Assembly (NCBI GenBank): GCA_963576785.1
Contig: OY756142.1
Location: 2,914,001 to 2,978,000 of the forward strand
Source of the DNA: Chlorophyllum brunneum
Taxonomy: Eukaryota > Basidiomycota > Agaricomycetes > Agaricales > Agaricaceae
DNA: 64,000 nucleotides
Direction of reading: 5' to 3'
In this document: positions 11,300 through 23,076 of the stretch, one piece after another
Position numbering within the stretch: the stretch's first letter is position 1
How the letters are laid out: each line of letters starts with the position of its first letter
The notes under the pieces: generated by a model
Database searches by the model: none
The model's input: only the letters and a program-made list of their open reading frames with translations
Told to the model about the DNA's origin: nothing
Position numbers and translations under genes: made by a program

Positions 11300-14200
11300 C
11301 CAAGTATGTGGTAATGTAATATCATCACGGTCCCGGAACGTCTGGCGAGTGCTGTCTATGTCACATCACCAGAACTGTTCGCTCATCTGAGATAATAACA
11401 CTTTAAATGGGCCTTGCTGGTAAATCACAGGAATTTTGGAGTCGGGAGTGTCCGTCAAGGGGAATGCGACTGAATAATCAATAATTTCCCATGGTTGGTG
11501 ATCGGTGATCATCCACACATCTATTTTTCAAGGCGCCGTGCTCATGTATCCCCAGAACACCTATTACCTCCACCACACAAAGCTTCTGAGCCTGATAAGA
11601 TCGACGCCAATAGGATAGAAGTGGAGGCACCGTCTCAGCTGTTCTTGATGATCCCCATAGTTTTTGACGGCGCGTGTTATTCCGTACTAATTCATGCATC
11701 AGAATTGTAACCGTATGGTATTACTATTGCATTCGCTCCAAATCCACTGAGATCGTAGAGCTGACCTGTGCATCCCCCATACTCCCGACCTCGTGTGGAA
11801 ATTTCAGAGAGCGACGAGACGACATGAATGAACCTCTCCTTACATATATATATGACTACATTTGCCGATTTCTCCCAGCGGTCCAACCACAAAGTCAATC
11901 GGCATGAAGACTCTCGCAATGCACCAGAACCTTCCTAAACAGGTTATCTGGTACATATCGCTCAACTTCGTTCAGCGCTCAGCGCTCAGCGTTCGCCTGG
12001 GAAGGGAATGTCAAATGGTGCAGTTACCTTGATGAGGCCAGGCACAGTGCCAAGGACTTTCCATGCATCACTGTGACCTAATGATATATTGGAGTTTTTC
12101 ATCCCGCGTCACTGGAGGTACGTTACAACCCATCTTTGTTATGCATATTCTCACTGTCAATCAGACGCAAAATGTGATCCCACTGGTCGCGACGGTTCTT
12201 CCTGTCTCCAAGACAGTTATATCTCAGTGTCGGGAGATGCGTTACGCAATGCCCCCTTACCTTACACCCTGACCATGAGCTAAAGGAGAGATCCTGAAGG
12301 TGTGGTGTTCCTGACAGAAACTGTGTCATATGACTCGCGTCCTGAGTGACCCCCACCATTTGGGCCATCTCCGTCCTTTGCATAGAACTCGGGTTTAACA
12401 ACAATCATCGATCAAAATTGATAGAAGGTTGAATTCAAAGTTCAATCGACGTTGACCTACCCCATCAGGATCATCTACTCAACCATTCTAGGTGTAGATG
12501 CGCACACGGCTCATGATTCTTTTGGATACTGTTTTTGGCTCAACGGTAACCAACAGTTTGGGATACACAGATCCTGACCCCTCTAGATCAAACCATGTGG
12601 CATTGTTTGTGATACACAGCGAAGAACAGTATTTTAGAGCTTGGAAGGATATAGAGGTTCAAACCCAGCCATTCCGACCCCCGACCTTCGCTTACTGTTC
12701 CTAACATCAGAGTTTCTAGAAACGCAGGTAACTCTTTGAAGAAATGATGATGCAACACGGGCTAGCCGAACTTCACAATCATCAAGACATTACAGAGCGA
12801 GTGAGACAAGCTAATGTGAAATTTCAATCTCTCAAAATTAGAAATAAATTGACCGACTGCAATAGAACTGTACTAGTGAGCTACTTTCTATAAAAAAAGA
12901 TATGTCTATTTTATGACTCCTAAACCAGTCGCCAGCATTATTATCATGGTGGGTGCCCTGTGACCATCCACGACCATGATATTAAGGGAGTAACTGATAG
13001 GTCCTGGACTGGTTGTATACTCTCGACTTGGAAGTATCCCTAGTATGGGCATCTAAGTGGAGTATAACCAAGGTCTTGTACCTCCTTGCACGCTATTTGC
13101 CGTTCATGAATGTTGTAATCTTGTTGGCCTGTGAGCCCTTCGTCTCTGTGCAATTCTTTATCTCACCTGGGTAGATACCACTTCGCCAACGCTTCCTCCA
13201 GCAGCCTGTAAGGCAATGTGTACGTACATCGCAAGTAAATCTGATCTGGCTAGTTCTTCTGATTTTATCTTATTACTGAGTTCTGCTCCAACAGTCATCT
13301 TGATCCTGGGTATTGCATGTGGAGAGTGTATGTCTGATCTCTGGAACGCAGTTATTGTGGAACTGAATCACTTCGTTGACAGTGATATTTGCTCTAAGGA
13401 CCTGGGCGGTTTGGGGAAAAGACAAACTCTTTGCATATGCCCTTACCATATTCTCCTTTGCCATCCTCACAGTGGAGCTTGTCCTTGCCTGGTTGTCTAC
13501 CCATAGTGCGACACGTATGTAACTCCGTCCACTTCTATTTTCGGGGTCCCTGTTGAAGTCGTGGAACAGAGCAGGCTCCGGGATCGTCGGGATGCAGTCT
13601 AGGAAATCTAAGATATTCAATCGTATCGGTTGGGTACATCCTACTAATGGTTTATGATACGTGTACGTTTTCTCGGTGCCGCATTAACACCTTTCACCAC
13701 TTCTGATGCCTTGGTCTTATGCATCATTACACTCACAAAGAGACAACAGGTCTTCTCATTTTGATGATTATCCGTGGTATCTCGATCTGTGAGTACGGTC
13801 TTTAGCTCAACGACTTGGTAAAACATGACCATGTGAACGAACAGATGGGGCCGGGGGATACTCACGACTTGTGCACGTTGTGTATCGGGATGGTAAATAT
13901 TCTTCAGCCACTTCTTCGCCCAATCCAGACACTAATTTTAATTATACCTTCTGGTTTATAGGTGTTGTATATTACTTCTATCAGTTCGGTATGTGATCTA
14001 CGACATGGGGTCACAACAGTCAACATATAAGATCATCTAGTTCTTTCACTAATGAACATCATTGCATTCCTCATATTTCCGGTGTGTTTAGTTTCTTACC
14101 TGCGGAACATCGGTCTTACCACTTCTGGAAGGATGTCTCTCAAGGTTTGTTCATAGTGTACGTATGGCCCTCAGAACCGGATCTCTCCCATTGATAAGGG

Positions 14201-14460
14201 TTCCACAATCACAGAATTCAGTGGGTAGCACATTCTATCTTTGCTTGTAGAACTGTCCTACACATACGGGAGCAAGGACACCTACAAGAAGTGCAGGGTC
14301 TGCCAAGCCTCACTCAGGACTTTGGACATGATATAGGACACTAATACATATATTTAAATTGTGGAGTGACAATGCACCCCTAGTACTGGAGGGGGCAATA
14401 GGACCTTTACTTTGCTTATAGTTACTATGGCATAGCCAACATAACAAGAATAAGTGGGAA
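11300..14460 (+). repeat. Duplicated block, unit 2, left part
   Basis: Collinear with unit 1 (5160-9340) and unit 3 (44921-47700). The block stops at 14460 inside the sequence aataagtgggaa, which in unit 1 continues into aggttatgagaaacgccg. Here the continuation is replaced by the retroelement nest, and type II DUF6533 sequence resumes at 44045-44920. Upstream of the type I gene (11300-12900) only broken frames remain, among them a minus-strand piece reading FLSGTPHLQDLSFSSW near 12330 that resembles the leucine-rich part of F-box proteins. Confidence 0.7.
12913..14344 (+). CDS. Type I DUF6533 domain membrane protein (intact copy, unit 2)
   Basis: Twelve exons join in one frame to 252 aa: 12913-12948, 13001-13130, 13202-13234, 13295-13327, 13383-13514, 13570-13662, 13750-13788, 13845-13892, 13962-13988, 14041-14081, 14132-14155, 14222-14344. 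Every junction is GT-AG and the total is a multiple of three. Residues 13-55 carry the DUF6533 signature (LDWLYTLDLEVSLVWASKW, then LLARYLPF). Hydrophobic segments follow at IILILGIACGE, AYALTIFSFAIL, VGYILLMVYD, LLILMIIRGIS, VVYYFYQF and LMNIIAFLIF. These predict a plasma-membrane protein with about seven passes, a layout shared by this large Agaricomycete family. Function is unknown; receptor-like roles are speculation. The tail ends HIREQGHLQEV...GHDIGH. Confidence 0.72.
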
Positions 14461-15041
14461 TGTTGAAGTTTCGGACATATTCTAGAAATAGACTATGGAG
14501 TCATTATGATAATAATAGACTGATCCATTACTTTCCAGTAACTTCAAATCCATAGTAACTTCTTATGAGTTGCTCTGCACATGATGAGAGTCATAATGTC
14601 AATTGGTACTTGATAGATTATTCTACATAGTCCCAATGACTGGTATAATATGTTCTGCAGTACTCCGCAGGTACTATGCCACAGTTAGTAGGAGTCATAA
14701 GGAACATTCTATGTGTTCCTAGTATTTTATGTAGTATGACTTGTCTATGTTCTTACATGTATATAAACTCCATGTAGCAGACCTTGTTCTGCATCTTGTT
14801 CAATTGAACAACTTCTTCATCATTGCTTATCTTCTTGAGTATAATACAAGTCTCGATCTTCTTGACTTTGACCTCTCTACCACTGATACTGACTGCTTCA
14901 TTAATAATATCTGTCTATCCAAATTACTCTTCTATAGGTATCAGATAGAAGCTTATTATCTCGGTGAGTAGACCTTACATTCTCTTCCACTGCATTTACT
15001 GCTGCCCCAGCAAACAACTCATTATAGTCATTTTCTCAACA
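14461..15041 (+). repeat. copia-1 5' LTR
   Basis: It begins TGTTGAAGTTTCGGACATATTC and ends TTTTCTCAACA. A TATA-like motif (catgtatataaac) lies near 14760 and marks the probable U3/R promoter. Counterparts are at 29342-29913 and 41627-42197. Confidence 0.85.
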
Positions 15042-15056
15042 GGTTATGGGCCCCAG
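15042..15056 (+). promoter_or_regulatory. Primer binding site of copia-1 (half-tRNA type)
   Basis: GGTTATGGGCCCCAG starts directly after the 5' LTR. It is complementary to the anticodon arm of initiator tRNA-Met (the ...GGGCCCAUAACC... loop), the 'half-tRNA' priming mode known from Drosophila copia. The same 15-mer occurs at the matching place in copia-2. Confidence 0.75.
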
Positions 15057-18000
15057 TAGCCTTACCAATGGTTAAACCATTATCGTTCCCTCTAACCAAG
15101 ATAGGATGATAGGGCTTTACCTAACAGAGTTATCCTTGCATTTGATTATTGCTAATATGAGAATTTTCTTCTAGAAAGAAATTCACTTGACAAAGATATT
15201 ATAGCTACCAATAATATTGTCTCTGGTTTGCCTAAGCTCAATGGGCCCAAAAACTACACATTCTAGTTTAGAAGGTTTCAGGATGCCTTGACTCTCATTT
15301 CTGTCACTGGCTCCAACCAGTCAGGATAGACTGTGACAGATCAGGATCTCTCCCCTAAAAATCCTCAAGTCTTAATGGAGGAAGATAGAAGGAGAGATCA
15401 ACTCAGAGGTTAGGCATTGGCTATTATAAATGGCACTTTACCTGATTCCCTACTACTCCATAGACATGATGCTCCTAGATTTCTTTGGAGTGACTTGAAA
15501 ACCCACTTTGGGACACCTTCTCCCACCACGGTATATTCAATCCTCCAGAGAATACTGCAAAAGTGCATCTCTGGGAATCAAGATCCAGCAATGGATCTAG
15601 TTGAATTGAGAACAATGGCTTCTCAATTAGAAACAGCTAAAGTAAAGTTGTCAGAAGTTCTTGGCACGATGATCACTTTGAATGCATTACCACCCAATTG
15701 GAATGCTGTGGTACAAACAATATTGACAAATAATAACAATATTGTAGATATGACCTGGGAGGTAGTTCAGCAAGCTATAATTGCTGAATGGTCAAGATGT
15801 GAAGGATTCAGACCCTTCATGTCTAACCAACAAGCATCTTATGCTGCCACCACTAACTACCAAGCTCACCCTCAAGGCAACTTCCCCAGGACTCACCCTA
15901 GACCACCCTAGAACTGCTTCTATCCTGGAGGCAATACTAGGACCCAGCTTGTGAGAGGACCTTACCACCCTACCAATCCAAGTGGGTAGCCCCCTCAGCC
16001 TTCTCCACCTACTCCTACCTGGATTAATGTCCAGAAGAAGAAGAAGAAGCCCAGGAAGGGTAAGGGTAAACTACAAGCCCACATGGTAGAAGCCATGGCA
16101 GGCTTTGCTACTGCCATGGAACCAGTAGTCTGTCCCTTCACTGGTCCAGAGATAACCCCCTTTGACCTGATGAGGTATATGGATGTGCCTCGACCCACTC
16201 CCACTCCTCCAACCACTCATGTCTTAGTGAGTGAGAGACCAAAACCTGTGACTTGGGTTAATCCCAAGAAGGTCCAGTAGGTGCATGAAAATGCTTGTGC
16301 TGAGCTCGAGAAAAAGGTGTGTGCTGAAGTACAAAACTTATGTTTTACTGCCTTACTTGAGAACTTACTGTGAATTCAACGGATGACCACCTAGTGTGAC
16401 CATGTCACTGGTCCTTCGCCTATGCAAATGGCAAAGAAACATGCCCTTGATTGATATGATCAGAGGATGCACAGGGTCTCTCACCTCCACACCCAATAAG
16501 GACAATTGGTGATACCTCCTAGTGTATCTTCAGTTCCTTCTGGTCATCCCCCAGGTTGTACCTGTGAAAGACACACAAGGGTGAGTAAATAGTACTCTAA
16601 GCATTATAACCCCAATATTAACACAACTTACGTCCATTTTACTTTCCTCTTACCTATTGGTTCACCCTATTCCTTAATGGTTTCACCCAAATTTGGGATG
16701 AAAATCAATTTGGAATTGTACCATGTGGTAAAGATCCCAAGCATGGACTCTGTTGCCCAGGGCAATTCTCTCGAACCCGGAGAAGTACAGCCATTCTACC
16801 TTCCTCCTCCAGAGGAAATAGTAGCTCCAGCCATCAGGACCTATGACAAGGAGTTCCCTCCTCTTCCTTGGCCCTTTCTACCAATGGAGCCCTTTCAAAG
16901 TAAGAGACATTCTCTTATTTCAAAAGTCAAGATCACTTATAGGCAACCTGCCACACTTACAGTGTTGGTAGATAAAGCCTTTAAGTGGCTTAAAGAGGAG
17001 AAGGAGGTCGACAACCTTATGGCACTGGCTTAGGATGTCATCTATGATATCTGCAACCCCAGAAACTCTGCAAACAATGCAGGACCCTCTTCTGGACCCC
17101 TTTTAAAGTCCCCAAAGTCCAAACCTTTTGCTTTGGCACCTCAATCTGAGGTGTCTCTTGGACTTTTGTCAACTAACTATGGAAGTGACTTCAAGAAGAA
17201 GGGAGAAGCTGGGTATGTGATCAATCTGATCTCAGATACTCTTACTAACCCTAATACACAGTCCTGTCACCAACATGCTGACTGGCTGACTTTGCAAGAA
17301 GAAGGGCAAGGGCAAGGGGAAGAGATGTCAGGGGCCAGGCATTTGACTACACAATCGGAATCTTTAGGATCCTATAATTATGTTAATACATGTGAATCAA
17401 TAAATAAGAAGTGTTTTAACACTTCTCAATTTTCTTGCTTCTCTATGCACATGCCCAATCAGTATTTAAGAGTACCAGATCAAATAAGATCTTGATTGTT
17501 AAGCAATGATCAAATTATAATGTCACTAGAAGAATATAGTAACATATGGTTATTAGACTCAGGGGTATCATGTCATTATAACCCTTATATGAAAGACTTT
17601 ATCAACTTCAAAGAACTTGAAGTTTCAATCCCAATTAAGACTGTAGGAGCACAAGGCCCCTACCTTAATGCGGTTGGTCTTGGCACAGTTATGCTTAAGC
17701 ATAGAGTCTATAACGGAAAGACTGACAGCATTCAACCAATGCAGATATTAATATATCCAGTCTTCCTTCTAAAAGGAACCTCTGAATGAGTAATGTCAGT
17801 GGGACAGTTATGCCAAGATGGCAAAACTGTTAGAACAGATGCCAACAAATCAGTAGTAGTTGATAGTAAAGGAAATTCTATTCTTCAAGCATATCTTTCA
17901 GCAAATTGTAACACTACTTTACATTTTGTTAACACCAAAATTGTACATTCGGAACATGTAGCTATGACTATGGATCCAATTATTGGCTACAAAGTTGTAC

Positions 18001-20007
18001 ATGCGAGATTAGGACACCCCTCTAATCATATTCTCAATCACTTTGAGAAAAATACAATTGGGTTTACTCTGGTACAGATTCCTGAGCAAAAACCAGTCTG
18101 TGATGGTTGTGCCAAGGGAAAGATGCACCAGAAACCCTTTAGAGAGAACCCTACATGCGCAAAACATCCATTCGAAAGAATTCACTTGGATTTAGTTGAA
18201 CTTCCGATTCTTTCCTACCATAAATTTAAATGGGTCATGACTATAATGGACGACTTTTCCTCTCATGGATGGATTTGCTTCCTCCATAAGAAATCAGAAG
18301 CAGCAAAAGAAATGAAAAATTTCATTACCCTAATTCAGACTTAATACAAGGCTAAATTAAAACATCTCTACACTGATAGAAGAGGAGAGTATACAACTGA
18401 CAAGTTACAATCTTATTTGTGCTCATTAGGAATTATACATGAGACTAGTGCACCACACATACACCAACAAAATGGTCGAGCAGAATGCTTGAACCGAACT
18501 TTAATGGATAAAGCAGAAGCCATGAGGTATCATGCTTGTATTCCTGATAGTTGGTGGGAGTTTTCTATAGATCAAGCGATACATATCTATAATAAAACAC
18601 TGGTATCACGGCTTATGTGGAAAACACCTTATGAAGTGTTGAATCAGAAGATTCCTGACATTTCCAAAGAGAGAGTCTTTGGCTGCAGTGCTTATGTCTT
18701 TCTCCCAAAAGAGATAAGAGACAATAAACTGACAGCAAAGTCAGAACTCATGATTTTCCTTGGTTGGACATCTGATAGAAAAAACTATTGTTTTATGAGG
18801 CACCTAAATGGAAATGTAATCTATACATCTCTAACAGCTGTATTCAGTGAAGAACATTTCCCTAAATGTATTGGGAAAAAGCAAGAAGAATGGATGAACC
18901 AACCATCATCTTCTACTTCTTGAAGCATACCTTCAGAAGTAATTGTCTTCCATACTCCAGATCTATCTACTGGTTTACCTTTTGATAGACCACCAAGCCC
19001 TATATCCCAAACTTTTTCCGAAGGTTCTCTGGAAGATAAGACTTATAGATCTGTTCATGGATGTATTCCAACTCCTTTCCCTGAACCTAAAAAGAATAAA
19101 GGAAAGGGAAAAGCACCAAATATTGATACAGATGTTTAGGAGGAGTGGGATGGTATTGTGCAAAACATTCTCTTTCCACCAAGAGAAGCACAAATACCAG
19201 AAGACGATGACAGTGATGGGTTATCATATGCTGATCCACCCAATCACCCTGAAGGTTTGAACCATCTGCCTTCTCAAAGAGATGATCCGGATATACAACC
19301 ATTCATACCCTATATTTCTGTTGAAGATGATTGAGATGCTGGTCCTTCTGTACCACAAGGTCACTTGGATCAAATACTGGTTCCTGAAATACCTCAGAGA
19401 TTGCAAAGAACCAGAAAAGTACCTGAATGCCCAGGAAACTTCTATGGTTCTACAAAGCATCTGACCAAAATACTCCAGGAATATGAGATGTTCCAACCTC
19501 CTAAGTCAAAATTGACAAGTTCTACAAGTAGACTTGTTAGACAAATTCAATTAGAGGCTTCCAAACCTGGAATAATTGATAAACATTCTCAGTATGAAGC
19601 TTCTATGATAGAAGACTTATGCAGAGAAGGAGGAGTAGGGATGATCGATTACCTGTGTGCTCAAAAAGTTGAATCACCATTAGTTCCTATTTCTTTCAAG
19701 AATCTAGATCAACTACCATCAGAAGAGAAATCTAAATGGTGGAAAGTGTACTTAGAAGAGTTAAATTCACTCAGAGAAAGACAAGTTTATGACGTAGCTA
19801 AACTTCTGCCTGGAAGAAAAGCTGTCAAAAATAGATGGGTCTTCATACCCAAATCAGATGGTTGATACTGTGCTTGACTAGTAGCAAAAGGATTCTCTCA
19901 GATAGAGGGAATCGATTATGATGAATTATTTTCACCAGTAGTCCATTATGAGATAGTGCAACTCATATTTGTAGTCACTACCCTCAATGATTGGGAGATG
20001 CTCAGTT

Positions 20008-21144
20008 TGTTATGTCCGAACCTCGAACCTACGTCAGAGGTTACGACAAGTTTCCAGAAGTAATACCACTTGTCCCACCACCACAATCCAATGATGCCAT
20101 TATTGACTCTCTACTTCGACTAGCCTGGAAATATGTGCCATACTTATACATATGCAACACTAATGGACTCTACTTATGCACCATCGAGAACAACCTCTAC
20201 AGTGCCTGGAACAATGGTTGGAAAGCATAACCAACCACTGAAGAAACTATGCAGTACATTCACCCTTACATATACACTCGTGGTCCAGCACTCGAAGTGC
20301 TCATTCACCAACAAATTGCTGATGGAATCTACTGCATAGAAATGTGACCTAAAGACTTATCACCAGACGACAAACCTGCTGTACCCAGTAGTAACAGTGA
20401 CAATTCTCCTCATCTGCTATTACAATCTACTCGAGTCTTTGTTGAGTCACCCAAGTCCTATCTCTCCGAAGAACCAATTGCATCTATGTCATCCCTATTA
20501 TCTAACTCCAACCATCCTATGGATGCAGTTCTTCCATCACCACTGTCGTCATCATCGTCTTCTACCACTTCATCTTACATGTCTTGTGACTGTAGCTGTT
20601 CCGATGAATCTCCATCATTGTCATCTGAGATCTCCGAGGATGAGTAAGTACTCATCTATTTCACCGTCATCAGTTTCACTTTGTTCTATGTTTAGCTGTT
20701 TCATCTTTATCAGTTTCATGTTTATCTTTAGTAGTGTTTTACCTTGAAGTTTCATATCTATTAGTTTCACATTGTGAAATATGTTTCAGTCTCGTTATCT
20801 ATACTCCATAGTATTTATAGAAAAGAAGTAGTTAGTATAAATAGCCAACTGTATTGAGAAGTCAAAGCTTAAGCTCTGATCTTCTACAGGGATAGCCTTC
20901 TTGATCACCCAAGAAGAGTTTCCATTGACATTTGCTGTCAATCAATAGAAGATTGCTTAACTGCTTATTCTCTACTCACCCTCATCACTCAGAGCTACGA
21001 GATAAATGGGATTCCCATTTCTTGGTTAAGTAACAACAGTTTGATAACATTTGCTTATCTGGTTACTTGGCTGAGATAGGTATTAAGGCCATACCCTAGA
21101 GGTCACATCCTCTTCAATTGCCCTTAGTAGCCAAATCCATAACA
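20008..21144. mobile_element. Solo LTR of an unrelated LTR element, in copia-1 RT
   Basis: The insert has inverted ends TGTTATG...CATAACA and is flanked by a perfect 5-bp target duplication, CAGTT at 20003-20007 and 21145-21149. Removing it rejoins the copia RT frame exactly (NDWEMLSL to DAKTAYLYGKL). At 1137 bp with no coding capacity, and with a TATA-like motif (tagtataaatagcc) near 20836, it fits a solo LTR. A non-autonomous element is the alternative. Confidence 0.85.
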
Positions 21145-21450
21145 CAGTTTAGATGCCAAAACTGCTTATCTCTATGGAAAACTGGATGAAGAGCTCTATA
21201 TTAACTTCCAGAAGGTTTCAATACAGGTCATGGTAATATAGTTTGGAAATTAAACCAAGCCATTTGTGGACTAAAGCAATCTGGACAACAATGGTGGAAG
21301 GAATTGACTAAGTCAATGACCAAACTAGGATTTGTCTGATCTAAACTAGATGCTGGAGTCTATTATTACTATGACCCTGAAACCAAAGAGCTTATTATAG
21401 CTCTAGTCTATGTAGATAACTCAATATTTGTCAGAATCAGAGGCTCTAAA

Positions 21451-21744
21451 TGTTACGAACTATAGATAGACCGTTCATTCCTATCTCGCGCCCATTACCT
21501 CGTGTACCCTCACACCTGTTTCACCCCTCGTTCCATCTCCTGTTTCATCTCTAAAGGCTATGCCTCTTATCTGACTCATCTACTCGTCCCCCTTATTATT
21601 AGCCTCCACTACTGGTATATAAAGTGTAGTAATACTTGATGTATTCCTTACACTTTACCAATTGTATTATCCCTTATTCTCTTCTCTACTTCCTTGTCTT
21701 TATCCAAAGGCTTGCAACCTGAGTCCCAGACTAAGGTCGTAACA
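21451..21744 (+). repeat. gypsy-1 5' LTR
   Basis: TGTTACGAAC...GTCGTAACA, 294 bp, with a TATA box (ggtatataaag) near 21617. A TGGTAAAGTG stretch three bases downstream is the likely primer binding site; its tRNA was not identified. Confidence 0.9.
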
Positions 21745-21837
21745 TTTGGTAAAGTGTCATTCGACTCACCTTGCAAGAGAGGTGCCACTACTCGTAGCTA
21801 GGCTTGGAATAATAGCCTCTGACCAGGACAACAGTAT

Positions 21838-23076
21838 ATGAGCAACAGTAGCTCATCGAGAACGCCGAGAAGACACAGAGCTCCGAGACCAACCAACATC
21901 CAGGGTTCACCTATAGCAACAGGATCTAAATGATCAACAGAATCAGAAATCCCTGAAGGCCTTAAACGGCAGAAATCTGAACATAGCGTAGACGAAAGTA
22001 CAGCTCTATTTGAAACCGAATTCGACATAGAAGTCGCCGAGAACACATCCGATATAGATATCGCTGAGACCTACGAGAAAGAATCCGAGCACAGCATAGA
22101 CGAAGAACCAGCTCCATTTGAAGAAGAAATCGACACAGAAGTCGCCGACGCCACAGCCGATATAGAAATCGCTGAAACCCACGAACACAGCGAACCAGAG
22201 ACAGAACCAGAAATGACAGAAGAAGTCAATGTCCCAAAGAACCTAGCTCCAGAGCCAGGATATTTTAATGGAGACAGAACCCAATTTGACGATTGGTGGA
22301 GAGCAATATCCCTATGGTTAATGTTCAACAAGATAGACGAAGAAGAACAGAAGATAGTAGCAATTTTAGCAAGAATGAAAGGAGGACTAGCAGGTCCATA
22401 CGCCAACACGCAGCTACAAGCCATCCAAAACAAAAAGACACCAGATTGGGACAACTTTACAAAGGAAATAGAAGCCACATTTTCCTTGGGAAATAGGAAA
22501 GCCATAGCAGAAGGAGAAATCGAGACGTTCAAACAAGGAAAGAGGAACACGGCAGATTTCTTGATCGAGTTCGAGGCACTGAAAGCCCAAGCGGGGACAG
22601 ACGACACCCACGCAATATTCCTTCTCAAACGCCACACCAGAGCAGATCTCATTCGAACAATAGTAGGCTATCCGACAACCTCCGTCCCAACAACATACAC
22701 CAAGTGGAAAACCACAATCCTCGCAGTAGGACAAGGATACGAGGCAACGGACATCACCCGAGGAGATATCAGGACCACAACTGGAGTTACTTATGGAGGA
22801 AGAGGACAACCCATGGAGATAGGAAGACAAAGGGCGGACACTGATCAAAATGGAAAACCGAGGTGCTACAATTGCAACCTCTATGGGCACATTGCCAAAT
22901 ACTGCAGGAAGAAGACGAAAGTCACATACACCAAGATAATGTGTTATAATTGTGGCAAACAGGGCCACATCTCGAAGAACTGCCGAGCGCCCAAGAAAGC
23001 ACACATCAGAGAGATCAACGAGGACGATGAACAAGAAATAGAGGAGAAAGAGGATTTTGTCGAAGGCTCCGAGTAG
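21838..23076 (+). pseudogene. gypsy-1 Gag with one premature TGA
   Basis: The frame opens with an ATG at 21838 and is broken by TGA at 21931-21933, after 31 codons. It then stays open to TAG at 23074; an internal ATG at 22213 could still give 287 aa. The N-terminal third is acidic and low in complexity. The central part is a retrotransposon gag domain (FDDWWRAISLWL, ATFSLGNRKAIAEGEIE). The C-terminus has two CCHC zinc knuckles, CYNCNLYGHIAKYC and CYNCGKQGHISKNC, for RNA packaging, followed by an acidic tail. Pol lies in the -1 frame, which opens at 23031 and overlaps the last 46 bases of gag. Confidence 0.85.
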
